Assembly (NCBI GenBank): GCA_035289625.1
Contig: DATDWP010000016.1
Location: forward strand, 1-64,000
Reading direction: 5' to 3'
Length of the DNA: 64,000 nucleotides
Source of the DNA: UBA10205 sp035289625
Lineage (GTDB): Archaea > Iainarchaeota > Iainarchaeia > Iainarchaeales > Iainarchaeaceae
Each line of letters starts with the position of its first letter. Position 1 is the stretch's first letter. The position numbers were made by a program, and so were the translations under genes. Of the stretch, positions 1 through 8,395 are shown piece after piece. The notes under the pieces are model-generated. The model was given only the letters and a program-made list of their open reading frames with translations, was not told the DNA's origin and searched no databases.

Positions 1-539
1 TCATAATTGGTTATTGCTGATGTGTCCGCAACAGTTTGCATTAGCAAACCATTAATATAAAAATAATCATTATTGCCATCATGAACCACTACTACATGCT
101 GCCAATTGTTAACAGAAAGTGTGGCACTTGACGACTCATGGATGGACGTTGTAATAAAGCGCAATCTTGCTGTTGATGAAGCTACTTCCAAATACCAGCC
201 AGCTAAATCATTTCCATGAGTGATTATTTGCTGTGTGGCTATAACACTTGTTGGATTCACCCACGCACTTACGCTAACAATTGCGGGGTCAAAAGCTACA
301 TTATCAGCAACAGTAACCATATCATCAGCCCCATCAAAATTCACATCCGAATTTGTATAGCCAGAAAGCCATGCAGCTCCACCAATTAGAGTCCCAGTAT
401 TTCCATTCCCAGAAGAATCGGCAGCAACAATCCCGGAATTCTCATCCAATTTCCAATACCCAACAAGTCCACTAGTGATATCAGCACTTGCTAGTGGCAC
501 TAGAAAAATAGCCACAACCAAGAGCAGCTGCAGTTGCAT
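1..539 (-). CDS. secreted LamG-domain surface protein (C-terminus beyond the window)
   Basis: Only the N-terminal ~179 residues are visible; the gene runs off the left edge. It opens with a hydrophobic signal peptide (about residues 1-20, ending PLASA) followed by a LamG/concanavalin-like glucanase fold (YWKLDENSG near the start, NNWQHVVVVHDG further on, both typical of this family). The protein is therefore exported and probably binds glycans or protein on the cell surface (inference). The stretch SADITSGLVGYWKLDENSG also occurs in the protein at 11955-13469, so the two are paralogues. The ATG at 537-539 lies 5 nt after the stop of the gene at 545-1561, which indicates one operon of surface proteins. 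Confidence 0.8.
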   Translation of the reverse strand, partial: MQLQLLLVVAIFLVPLASADITSGLVGYWKLDENSGIVAADSSGNGNTGTLIGGAAWLSGYTNSDVNFDGADDMVTVADNVAFDPAIVSVSAWVNPTSVIATQQIITHGNDLAGWYLEVASSTARLRFITTSIHESSSATLSVNNWQHVVVVHDGNNDYFYINGLLMQTVADTSAITNY

Positions 540-544
540 GCAGC

Positions 545-1561
545 TCACCCGATTATTAGTGCATCGCCGTTAAAATCAGCTTTCACTTCGCAGCTCGCGC
601 CCCAGCAAACCCTGTTAAGGTCTGCATCAATACTAATGCCATTGGTGCTGCTGGTGTCAGTAGTACTAAGGTTCAAATCCCCAATGATGCGCGTGGTGCC
701 GTTGACGTCAAGTGTTTGGGTGGGTGCTAAGGTGTTGATTCCGACATTGCCATCGCTCATTATTATTAGTGCGGATTCTCCATTACTTCTATTCACTCTT
801 AGGATGTTGGTGTCGGATGTTCCTGCGGTGATGCGGGTCATGCCGTTTATGTCAAGTTTGTATACGGGGCTAAGTGTTGCAATTGCGATATTGCTGCGTA
901 TTGTCCCTGATGAATTAATGCCCAAAAGAACATTACCGACAGCAGTAGGTGTATCATTGGCTCCACCGTAAATATAGACTGATCCACCAAAAGAAGCCGG
1001 TGGCGCACCGCCTATAGCATCTCCGCCATAAATGATAACTGCACCACCACCACCCTGTATCGATGAATTGTTTGATCCGCCTGTAATAACCACTGGGCCG
1101 CCATTATTTAACCCATTTGGCCCACCGGTGCCGCCGGTAATGGAGATTTGCCCACCATCAGCATTTCCGGAAGATGTCGCGCCCCGAAGTGTCAGTGTTT
1201 GCCCTTGTGAAGAGACGCCAAGTGAAATAATTCTAGCTGTTCCTGCAGTGAACATTAAATTTCCGTCCAATTCCAATTTTGACCCGGGAGCAGTCACTCC
1301 AATCCCCACATTTCCGTTTTTGTCTACAATTAGCCCAGTAACTGGCGAGGCAACTGTGTTTGCGTCCACTCTTAGGGCGCTACCTGTTGAATTATAATAT
1401 TGGATGTTCAGGTCGCCTACTACGTTGAGCTTGTTTTTGGGGGTAGATGTACCAATTCCGATGTTACCGTCATAATGAACTACAAAATGGGTAGATCCAC
1501 CTATAATGCCAGCTTGGAAAATGTTAGTGGTGTTAAAATTATTGTGGTTTTGTACAATCAA
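545..1561 (-). CDS. tail-fibre-like repeat surface protein, C-terminal part of a probable frameshifted gene
   Basis: 338 residues made of repeats of the form NGNVGIGTxxPxxKLDVNG (for example GNIGIGTSTPKNKLNVVG, GNVGIGVTAPGSKLELDG, GNVGINTLAPTQTLDVNG), as in phage tail fibres and bacterial or archaeal adhesins; the middle is Gly/Asn-rich. It has no signal peptide and its only start is a TTG inside the preceding gene. It overlaps the end of the gene at 1539-2012 by 23 nt in the +1 frame. The simplest reading is one secreted protein interrupted by a frameshift near 1540-1561. Operon with the LamG gene at 1-539. Confidence 0.65.
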   Translation of the reverse strand: MIVQNHNNFNTTNIFQAGIIGGSTHFVVHYDGNIGIGTSTPKNKLNVVGDLNIQYYNSTGSALRVDANTVASPVTGLIVDKNGNVGIGVTAPGSKLELDGNLMFTAGTARIISLGVSSQGQTLTLRGATSSGNADGGQISITGGTGGPNGLNNGGPVVITGGSNNSSIQGGGGAVIIYGGDAIGGAPPASFGGSVYIYGGANDTPTAVGNVLLGINSSGTIRSNIAIATLSPVYKLDINGMTRITAGTSDTNILRVNRSNGESALIIMSDGNVGINTLAPTQTLDVNGTTRIIGDLNLSTTDTSSTNGISIDADLNRVCWGASCEVKADFNGDALIIG

Positions 1562-2012
1562 TACTAGCAGTGCTAGAAATATCAGAGTTCGTAATAGTAG
1601 CGTCTAAAATTGAACCGGTTTTTACTACTCCGTGTGAGGATTCAAATTGTTTTCTCTCTGAACCATTGAAATCCAAATCTGTTCCGTTGATGCTCAAATC
1701 CATATAGTAGTATCCTCCGTAGTTCAAATCGAGTTGTGTGCTGCTACCTAAGAGCACATCCACTACTCCGTCATTTATTGCGTTGTTAAAATCAGAACCG
1801 GAATCATAAACCAAATTTCCATTCACATTCGCATCGTAAATCAAAACTCTTAGATCCCCGGTGGAAAGTGAAGAACCGCTCTGCGCAATCCGCCCATGCA
1901 AAGCCACAAGCTGCGCAACACCAAAAACACCAGAACAAAAAAAGAGCAAAAGCAGGCCCAGAACTATAATTGCCCTAAAATCACTAGACAGAGTAAAACC
2001 CTCCGAATTCAT
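1539..2012 (-). CDS. signal-peptide-bearing N-terminal part of the split surface protein
   Basis: 157 residues from ATG 2012; a TTG at 2021 is also in frame, but a T-rich TATA-like element near 2033-2041 sits about 27 nt before the ATG. A single hydrophobic segment (IIVLGLLLLFFCSGVFGVAQL) acts as signal peptide or anchor. The rest is Asp/Asn/Ser-rich and ends SDISSTASIDCTKPQ, a context that in secreted repeat proteins usually continues into the repeat region. It stops just where the repeat-only frame at 545-1561 begins. Binding target unknown. Either an authentic short gene or, more likely, the 5' half of a frameshifted adhesin. Confidence 0.6.
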   Translation of the reverse strand: MNSEGFTLSSDFRAIIVLGLLLLFFCSGVFGVAQLVALHGRIAQSGSSLSTGDLRVLIYDANVNGNLVYDSGSDFNNAINDGVVDVLLGSSTQLDLNYGGYYYMDLSINGTDLDFNGSERKQFESSHGVVKTGSILDATITNSDISSTASIDCTKPQ

Positions 2013-2077
2013 CGGATACAATAATAAGATAAGTGATTAAAAAAGCTAACTGAAGCGCGATTTTGATTTTTTAGCAA

Positions 2078-2099
2078 CCAGTTTTAAGAAAAAGTGCTT
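2078..2099. repeat. 22-nt 3'-end repeat, copy 1
   Basis: This 22-nt string overlapping the tyrS stop codon recurs at 36394-36415 with one mismatch, and flanking bases also resemble each other (GATTTT upstream, ATTCA/TTTCA downstream). In RNA sense both copies lie at or after the 3' end of minus-strand genes and contain a CTTTTTCTT tract, so a shared terminator or 3'-UTR element is plausible. Confidence 0.4.
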
Positions 2100-3148
2100 A
2101 TTTCAGCCAAGAGCTTTTTTGCCTTCGTATTTTTTGAAAAATGTGACCTTACCGGTTCTAAAAGTTCATTCACATAACGAGCAGTTGCACTTTTGAGATC
2201 CATTGGGTGCAACGAACCTGAAACAAAGGCTGCTTCAAGTCCAGAATATGAAGGAAATGAAATGTCCCCGCCAAATTTTGAAGGACGCTTGACATCAAAT
2301 GATTTGAATTTTTCAAACACAATGTATTTGCAGTATTCCAAAACGGGGTTATCCTCCACAATTTTTTCCGGGCAGTATGCTTTGTTGATTTTGCGTTCAA
2401 CTTCTTCTTTTGAATCTGTCATGAAAATTGCCGAATCCGGTTTTGATTTGGACATTTTGAGTTCGATTTTCCTCTCAATCCCTTCTGCGCTGGAATCTAT
2501 CTGTGTAAGCCCCATTAGCATGTGATGGTGCACTGCAACAGGTTTTTTCCACTTGAATTTATCGGCAATTTCGCGCGCAAATACATTTACTTTTCTCTGG
2601 TCCATTCCAAGTTGGGCAATATCGGCATCGAGTTCGAAAATATCTGCTGCCTGCATGCAGGGATAGAATATTTGCGAGGCGTGCAATACATCAGTGTCTT
2701 TTCTCCCCATTATTTGCGAGCAGCGCACAACCCTTTGAAGCGTGGAAGAGGTTGCAATTTGCATAACGCGCGACCAATATTCTTTTTTTCCCATAAAATC
2801 CGATGCCCGAACAAATTCTACCTTGTCAAGGTCCATTCCGCTAGCTTTCCAAACCTCAATCATGTACTCCCCGCTTTTTTGTATTTTTGAAAGGTCCCCT
2901 GAGAGCTTGTTGTTTGCCCAGGCATGCCAATCCGCAACAAGAAGTTTGAATTTGCACCCTGCTTTTGTCATTTTATTTACATTTATTGCCCGCAAAATCC
3001 CTTGCGCAATGTGTATTTTTCCGGATGGCTCAAACCCATCATAGCAAATAGGTGATTTTTTGGATTGCAAAACCTCTTGCAAATGCTCGCGGGTGATTAT
3101 TTCCTCGCCGACTTGGGAAACCAGGTCAATTCTCTTTTCAATGTCCAT
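2084..3148 (-). CDS. tyrS: tyrosyl-tRNA synthetase (archaeal type)
   Basis: Class I aminoacyl-tRNA synthetase that charges tRNA-Tyr in the cytoplasm. The HIGH-type signature is HIAQ after GFEPSGKIH, the second signature is KMSKSKP, and the tyrosine pocket region YDGFEPSG is present. About 354 residues, the compact archaeal/eukaryotic length without a bacterial S4 tail. An in-frame ATG lies at 3169, but a TTTTAAAC box at 3174-3181 is ~28 nt before the ATG at 3148 (MDIEKRIDL), matching the leaderless pattern here, so 3148 is preferred. Monocistronic, divergent from ribL. Confidence 0.95.
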   Translation of the reverse strand: MDIEKRIDLVSQVGEEIITREHLQEVLQSKKSPICYDGFEPSGKIHIAQGILRAINVNKMTKAGCKFKLLVADWHAWANNKLSGDLSKIQKSGEYMIEVWKASGMDLDKVEFVRASDFMGKKEYWSRVMQIATSSTLQRVVRCSQIMGRKDTDVLHASQIFYPCMQAADIFELDADIAQLGMDQRKVNVFAREIADKFKWKKPVAVHHHMLMGLTQIDSSAEGIERKIELKMSKSKPDSAIFMTDSKEEVERKINKAYCPEKIVEDNPVLEYCKYIVFEKFKSFDVKRPSKFGGDISFPSYSGLEAAFVSGSLHPMDLKSATARYVNELLEPVRSHFSKNTKAKKLLAEISTFS

Positions 3149-3229
3149 ACCGTTGCAATTAATATTCAAAGGGTTTAAAATTATGTTTTTGGCGCGAACT
3201 AGTTAAACATTTGCTAATTTATTTAATTC

Positions 3230-3655
3230 ATGAAAACCGTACTTGCTTTTGGCACATTTGATATCCTTCACCCCGGCCATATTAGCTATTTGACACAGGC
3301 AAGAGGCCTGGGGGAGAAATTAGTAGTAGTTGTTGCAACCGATTTGAATGTTGAAAAAATAAAAGGAAAAAAACCATTTTGTAGCGAGCAAGAGAGGCTG
3401 CAGCTCGTAGGAGCCCTAGCAGTTGTTGATGAGGTGGTTTTGGGGCAAGAACAGGATATGATAAAAAGCGTTGAAAAAGTGAACCCTAATATTGTAGCGC
3501 TCGGATATGACCAAAACCCACCGGATGAAAAGCTCAAAGAAATTTTTGCTAGTAGGAAAATAAATGTAAAGATTGTAAGGCTTGCGCCCTACAAGCCGGA
3601 AATTTACAAGAGTTCAAAAATAAAGGAGAAGATCCGGAAAACAAGATTTTTATAA
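3230..3655 (+). CDS. ribL: FAD synthetase-like nucleotidyltransferase (RibL family)
   Basis: 141-residue cytidylyltransferase-fold protein with the nucleotide-binding HxGH motif (GTFDILHPGHISYL) near the N-terminus and a conserved ALGYDQNP segment at about residue 92. Length and sequence fit archaeal RibL, which adenylates FMN to FAD; the wider family includes glycerol-3-phosphate cytidylyltransferases, so the substrate is inferred. An AT-rich box near 3203-3210 precedes the ATG by about 25 nt with no ribosome site, suggesting leaderless mRNA. Divergent from tyrS. Confidence 0.8.
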   Translation: MKTVLAFGTFDILHPGHISYLTQARGLGEKLVVVVATDLNVEKIKGKKPFCSEQERLQLVGALAVVDEVVLGQEQDMIKSVEKVNPNIVALGYDQNPPDEKLKEIFASRKINVKIVRLAPYKPEIYKSSKIKEKIRKTRFL

Positions 3656-3683
3656 TATTTGCAAGACAACAAGTTAGATCTAT

Positions 3684-3815
3684 ATGTATAGAAAGACGAC
3701 TTCTGAAAAAATTTCAAAAAAAGAATTAAGAAAGTTAAATGCTGCAAGCAGGGAAATGGATAAAGGAAAATACATTACTGCCAATGAGGCAATTTCTCTA
3801 CTTGGAAAATTATGA
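3684..3815 (+). CDS. 43-aa small protein, antitoxin-like
   Basis: Reads MYRKTTSEKISKKELRKL at the start and ends KYITANEAISLLGKL. TATA-like TATAATATTT at 3652-3661 lies ~27 nt before the ATG, as for the larger genes. Charged helix followed by a short hydrophobic tail resembles small archaeal antitoxin or DNA-binding peptides (inference). No toxin gene is adjacent; the next gene is the convergent M20 peptidase. Confidence 0.5.
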   Translation: MYRKTTSEKISKKELRKLNAASREMDKGKYITANEAISLLGKL

Positions 3816-3827
3816 ATTTAGCAAGTA

Positions 3828-4991
3828 TTAGTTTTTTAGCAAATTTTTGACAAATTCTTTGGTAATTTTTAATTCGCGCAATGAAATACTTTCTTTATTT
3901 GAATGCTCCCCGGATCCACCTGGAGTGTAGGTGAAAGCGGGAATTCCAAGGGAGTGTATATATCGCGAATCGGTTGCCCCGAGCTGGGCTGCGGGAATTA
4001 ATTTTTTTGAAGAGGCTTTTTGGGCGGCTTGAAGTACTTTATTTGTGTAGGGGTTTTTTGCAACAAAATACCCTTCGGTTGATTTTAGATCAAACTCCGG
4101 GCGCACCAAGAACTTTTTTGCGCATTTTTTTGCAAATGATTTGAACTCTGAAATGGCTTTTTTTGCCCTTTCTTCAGGTAAAAGGCGCATGTCAAAACCT
4201 ATTTTTACTTCAGAAGGGATGATGTTGAACTGGTGCCCTGAATTTACAATTGTAATATTGAACCTGCCGAAAACTTTTTTTGAAACAGGGTTTTTTGAAG
4301 CATTTAGTTTTGAAATTTTACGCTCTCGGATTTTTTTAAATTCACAAAGCGCGTTCATAAACCCGATTGATTTGTGCAGCACATTTTCTGTTTTGAAATC
4401 ATACCCCGAATGCCCGCCTCTTCCTCTTATTGTAATTGTTCCGCGAACAATACCCGAGCAGCCAATATAAAAAGAATCGAGATCGCCATCAAGGGTTGCG
4501 CAAAAATCGGCCTTCAAAAGCTTTGGCCTTTTTTTTACCAAAAGCCCAATCCCCTCTTCGCCTCCAACTTCCTCATCACAAACACATAAGAATTTTACAT
4601 TGCAAGAAAAATTTTTTTCACTACTTTTTACCTCTTTGAAAGCGGCTAAAAATGCAGCAATTGGGCCTTTGTCATCACAAACTCCCCTTCCAAAAAATCT
4701 TGACCCTCTTTTTTGCATTTTGAAAGCGTTGCCTCGCCAACCCTCTCCAGCAGGCACTACATCAAAGTGCGTGAGAATTAGTGCTGTTTCTTTTGCGCCT
4801 GCATCAAATTCGAGTAAAACATTCGGCCTAGGTTTTTTATCCTTGCCCCTAAAAATTATCACGCTGCCCTTCATTCCAAGCTTTGAGCCTTCTTTTGCAA
4901 TAAAATCAGCGCACTCACGATAATTGCTCTTGAGTGAGGAATTTGTGTCAAATGAAACAAGTTTAGCGAGTGTTTTTAGCAAATAATCCAT
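3828..4991 (-). CDS. M20 family metallopeptidase (ArgE/DapE/carboxypeptidase-like)
   Basis: 387-residue di-zinc hydrolase of the M20 family. Metal-ligand and catalytic blocks are visible: THFDVVPAGEGW (His then Asp), GRGVCDDKGPIAAF (bridging Asp), CDEEVGGEEG (catalytic Glu-Glu) and, near the end, GGSGEHSNKE with the last His ligand. A lid/dimerisation domain carries RGGHSG. Family members hydrolyse N-acyl amino acids or dipeptides; the substrate cannot be assigned (succinyl-diaminopimelate, acetylornithine and dipeptides all possible). Convergent with the 43-aa gene, 12 nt apart. Confidence 0.88.
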   Translation of the reverse strand: MDYLLKTLAKLVSFDTNSSLKSNYRECADFIAKEGSKLGMKGSVIIFRGKDKKPRPNVLLEFDAGAKETALILTHFDVVPAGEGWRGNAFKMQKRGSRFFGRGVCDDKGPIAAFLAAFKEVKSSEKNFSCNVKFLCVCDEEVGGEEGIGLLVKKRPKLLKADFCATLDGDLDSFYIGCSGIVRGTITIRGRGGHSGYDFKTENVLHKSIGFMNALCEFKKIRERKISKLNASKNPVSKKVFGRFNITIVNSGHQFNIIPSEVKIGFDMRLLPEERAKKAISEFKSFAKKCAKKFLVRPEFDLKSTEGYFVAKNPYTNKVLQAAQKASSKKLIPAAQLGATDSRYIHSLGIPAFTYTPGGSGEHSNKESISLRELKITKEFVKNLLKN

Positions 4992-5040
4992 GCAAATAAG
5001 ATGTTCTTTTTCTTTAAAGGAGTTTTGTGCCCCGGGAGGT

Positions 5041-5049
5041 TTTAAATAA
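5041..5049 (+). promoter_or_regulatory. TATA box of the 5071 gene
   Basis: TTTAAATAA centred ~26 nt before ATG 5071, with no Shine-Dalgarno between. A clear example of the leaderless architecture used throughout the window. Confidence 0.6.
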
Positions 5050-5070
5050 TGGAAGAGAAATTATTGATTG

Positions 5071-5451
5071 ATGAAACTGGTTTTCTCACGTGAATCACTT
5101 TTTTTGCTTGTGGTTTTTGTTGCAGGGGAAATAATGGGAAATTTATTAGGGTTTCATACAACACTTCCACAATATGATGTGTTCATGCATTTTGTGGGTG
5201 GGGCTCTTGTTAGCTCGGTTATAATCAACCTTCTTTTAGAGCGCCTTGAACAGTACTCATATATTACAAATGTTTTTGTAACTCTTGGCATCGGGGCACT
5301 TTTTGAAATATTTGAATTTTGCGCTGACGTTTTTTTCAAAACAACAACCCAGCCCGGGCTTGAAGACACAATGATAGATCTTATCATAGTGCTAGCTGCT
5401 GCAATCATAATCAATACAATATATTGGTTTAGGCACATTAGGGAAAAATAG
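5071..5451 (+). CDS. DUF2238/YjdF-like membrane protein
   Basis: 126 residues with about four hydrophobic segments. QYDVFMHFVGGAL, the FEIFEF segment and LEDTMIDLIIVLAAA match the pattern of the DUF2238 (YjdF) family: an aspartate-histidine motif, an acidic helix and a DTxxDL motif in the last helices. Function unknown. A TTG at 5068 is in frame, but the TATA box at 5041-5049 points to ATG 5071. Monocistronic, upstream of guaB. Confidence 0.7.
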   Translation: MKLVFSRESLFLLVVFVAGEIMGNLLGFHTTLPQYDVFMHFVGGALVSSVIINLLLERLEQYSYITNVFVTLGIGALFEIFEFCADVFFKTTTQPGLEDTMIDLIIVLAAAIIINTIYWFRHIREK

Positions 5452-5515
5452 GGCATTTGAAGCCCTAAAAAGCCCAAAATAGGCAAAATGCGGCAAAAGG
5501 GGCGCAGGGTTAGCT

Positions 5516-5523
5516 TTTTAAAA
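5516..5523 (+). promoter_or_regulatory. TATA box of guaB
   Basis: TTTTAAAA centred ~24 nt before ATG 5544; no ribosome-binding sequence in the short space, so guaB mRNA is probably leaderless. Confidence 0.55.
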
Positions 5524-5543
5524 CAAATAAATAGATAGTTAAT

Positions 5544-8354
5544 ATGGGCAAGGAAAGAATATCCAAAGATCTAGGCCTCACTTTTGATGATGTTCTTATT
5601 GTTCCTGCGGCTTCTCACGTTTTGCCAAAAGATGTTTCACTTAAAACAAAAATCACCCCTAAAATCACTCTCAATATCCCACTTCTAAGCGCTGCAATGG
5701 ATACTGTAACAGAACACGCAACAGCTAGCGCAATGGCACGTGAAGGCGGAATAGGAATTATACATAAAAACCTTGCCCCTGAAGTGCAAGCAGTTGAGGT
5801 TGATAAAGTAAAGCGCGCAGAATTTTGGATAATAAATAACCCTGTCACTATTTCTTCTCAAGATACACTTTCAAAAATCCGTCACCTCAAAAAAGAGTTT
5901 GACATAAATAGTTTTCCGGTAGTTGATGGCGGAAAACTTGTCGGGATTGTGACCAATAGGGATTTGCTATTTGAAGAGGATTATTCAAAAAAAGTTTCAC
6001 AAATAATGACCCCGCGAAAAGACCTGATTACAATTGAAAAGGAAGTTGCATACGAGGAAGCAAAAGATATTTTGCACAAAAACCGGATTGAAAAGCTGCC
6101 TATTGTCGATAAGGACGGAATTCTAAAAGGCCTTATTACAATTACAGATATCCAGAACAGGCAAAAATACCCAAATGCCCTAAAAGATAAGCGCGGAAGA
6201 TTGATTGTTGGAGCTGCAGTTGGGCCAAAGGATGATTTTAGGGTGCAGGCGCTTGTTGAAAAGGAAGTTGATGTAGTTGTTGTTGATACTTCGCACGGCC
6301 ATTCAAAAAATGTAATTGAATCCGTGAAAAGGTACAAAAAAGATTATGACATTGAAATAATTGCAGGGAATGTTGCAACTGCCCAAGGGGCAAAGGCGCT
6401 GATTTCAGCCGGCGCAGATGCGGTAAAGGTCGGAATTGGACCGGGGAGCATTTGCCTTGAAGCCGACACCTTAATTACAATGGCAGATTATTCGGCAAAA
6501 AGAATTGAGGATGTTTCTATTGGGGATTATGTAATAACCCATAACAACAGGAAAAGAGCAGTTACAAAAAAGTATATTAGGAAGCATTCAGGGGTTGTTT
6601 GTGAGATTAATGTTAACGGCTCACCTGGAAAATTGAAGATAACTCCAAATCATCCAGTGCTTGCAATTGCCTTTGATTCTGACCCACAAAAAGTCAAGAA
6701 GTATGGCGCAAAATACTATTTTGACAAGAAAAAGTACAACAAGGGTTTGGAATGGATTGAGGCAGGGCGACTCAAAAAAGGAGATGTTGTCGTAATTCCG
6801 AAGACCACCGTAAGAAAAGCAAACGAGACTGTTTTTGATCTAGCGGAGTTCGTCCCGAATTATATGTTGGATGAGGAAAAAATCTGGTCGAACAAAATTG
6901 GATTTAATCCCAATGAAGAATCATATGTTGATCTGGCTCAAAAATTCACCACCACCCCACGCATAATTGAGAATATAGTGCATGGCAAAAAATCAGTTGA
7001 CATGGGCCTTAACCAAAGAGTTAACCAATACCTACAACAAATCAGCTATGAAAGGGAAATAAGCCCAAATAAAGTAAACAGGTTTGTAAAGCTTGATGAG
7101 AACCTGATGAGCCTTCTTGGGTACTTTGTTGCCGAAGGGTATATAGCCGGTGCAAAAAACAATAGACAACTATGTTTTGCATTTTCTAAAGCTGAAAAGA
7201 ATTATCATGCAGAGGTCTCTTCGCTTGTGCAAAAAGTTTTTGGCTACCCTTCCTCATCGGTTATTGAGCATAAAATAAAGGATTCAGCAGTAGTCCATGT
7301 TTATTCACACATAATTGGGTCATTTGTTGAAAGGCTCATGCCATTGGGGTCAAAAAATAAAAGAGCTCCAACTACCCTTCTCGAACAGCCTGATTCATTG
7401 CTAAAACAATTTGTGCGAAGTGCGTGGAATGGCGATGGGACAATAAAGGAAGAGGGAAGGGTTAGCTATAAGACGGTTTCGGCTTCGCTTGCAATGCAGA
7501 TGAGCGAAATCCTGATAAGGTTAGGTTTCATGCCTTCAATAGGCGCTGAACAAACCAAAAATATTACATGGAACACACAATACAGGGTGAGAATTTCCGG
7601 AGAACAATATTACCGATTTATGAATACTATATTTCACGAAAAAAACATTACAAAGAAAGATAACACAAGTCAGCAAGTATGGTCTGATGAGCAATATATT
7701 TATCTCACGGTAAAATCGTCAAAGCACATTGAAAAGGAAACTACAGTTTACAATCTTGAAGTTGATGAGGACAACTCCTACCTTGCAAATAGGATTGCAG
7801 TACACAACTGCACTACCCGAATTGTTGCAGGGGTAGGGGTCCCTCAAATTAGCGCAATACTCGATTGTGCAAAAGCTGCCGGAAATATTCCAATTATAGC
7901 TGATGGAGGCATCAAGTACTCGGGGGATATTACAAAAGCAATTGCGTGCGGTGCTAGCGCTGTAATGGTTGGATCCCTATTTGCCGGGTGTGATGAAACC
8001 CCCGGAAAAACAGTGTATATGAACAATCGAAAATTCAAACAATACCGCGGAATGGGTTCAGTTGGGGCAATGATGCAGGGGTCAAAGGATAGGTATTTCC
8101 AAGCAGATATTTCAGAGGAGAAAAAATTCGTGCCCGAAGGAATTGAAGGGGTAGTTCCATTCAAGGGAAAAATTTCTGAAACCATCTACCAGCTAATTGG
8201 AGGGATCCGCTCTGGAATGGGGCTAACAGGTTCTGAAAATATACAACAACTTCGCAAAAACACAAAAATGATCCGAATAACAAGTGCTGGGCTAAAAGAA
8301 TCCCACCCCCACGATGTTAATATTACAGAAGAGGCCCCGAACTACTGGAGATAG
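5544..8354 (+). CDS. guaB: inosine-5'-monophosphate dehydrogenase with intein
   Basis: Oxidises IMP to XMP with NAD+, the committed step to GMP; guaA lies at 54949. 936-residue precursor: barrel residues 1-~95, two CBS domains ~95-215, barrel resumed, intein residues 304-755, then the C-terminal barrel. Spliced length is ~484 residues, normal for IMPDH. The active-site loop is restored as GPGSI-CTTR, so the catalytic Cys is the first residue after the intein. GGIKYSGDI and the flap with YRGMGSVGAM are intact. Leaderless start. Confidence 0.97.
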   Translation: MGKERISKDLGLTFDDVLIVPAASHVLPKDVSLKTKITPKITLNIPLLSAAMDTVTEHATASAMAREGGIGIIHKNLAPEVQAVEVDKVKRAEFWIINNPVTISSQDTLSKIRHLKKEFDINSFPVVDGGKLVGIVTNRDLLFEEDYSKKVSQIMTPRKDLITIEKEVAYEEAKDILHKNRIEKLPIVDKDGILKGLITITDIQNRQKYPNALKDKRGRLIVGAAVGPKDDFRVQALVEKEVDVVVVDTSHGHSKNVIESVKRYKKDYDIEIIAGNVATAQGAKALISAGADAVKVGIGPGSICLEADTLITMADYSAKRIEDVSIGDYVITHNNRKRAVTKKYIRKHSGVVCEINVNGSPGKLKITPNHPVLAIAFDSDPQKVKKYGAKYYFDKKKYNKGLEWIEAGRLKKGDVVVIPKTTVRKANETVFDLAEFVPNYMLDEEKIWSNKIGFNPNEESYVDLAQKFTTTPRIIENIVHGKKSVDMGLNQRVNQYLQQISYEREISPNKVNRFVKLDENLMSLLGYFVAEGYIAGAKNNRQLCFAFSKAEKNYHAEVSSLVQKVFGYPSSSVIEHKIKDSAVVHVYSHIIGSFVERLMPLGSKNKRAPTTLLEQPDSLLKQFVRSAWNGDGTIKEEGRVSYKTVSASLAMQMSEILIRLGFMPSIGAEQTKNITWNTQYRVRISGEQYYRFMNTIFHEKNITKKDNTSQQVWSDEQYIYLTVKSSKHIEKETTVYNLEVDEDNSYLANRIAVHNCTTRIVAGVGVPQISAILDCAKAAGNIPIIADGGIKYSGDITKAIACGASAVMVGSLFAGCDETPGKTVYMNNRKFKQYRGMGSVGAMMQGSKDRYFQADISEEKKFVPEGIEGVVPFKGKISETIYQLIGGIRSGMGLTGSENIQQLRKNTKMIRITSAGLKESHPHDVNITEEAPNYWR
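6453..7808 (+). mobile_element. intein in IMPDH (452 aa) with LAGLIDADG endonuclease
   Basis: Starts with Cys1 (CLEADTLITM) and ends AVHN, followed by Cys+1 of the extein, the standard class 1 splicing junction. Block B is TPNHPVL. Two LAGLIDADG-type helices are present: LLGYFVAEGYI (about precursor residue 525) and FVRSAWNGDGTI (about 625), each keeping an acidic residue, so the homing endonuclease may still be active. Reading frame intact. Inserted directly before the catalytic cysteine codon. Confidence 0.95.
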
Positions 8355-8395
8355 AATACTAAAGCCTTAAATAAAGCAAAACTGTTTTTTTGTAT

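Noticed and set aside
545..2012. Prophage suggestion from tail-fibre-like repeats
   Set aside because: No capsid, terminase, portal or integrase genes nearby; such repeats are common in cellular surface proteins.
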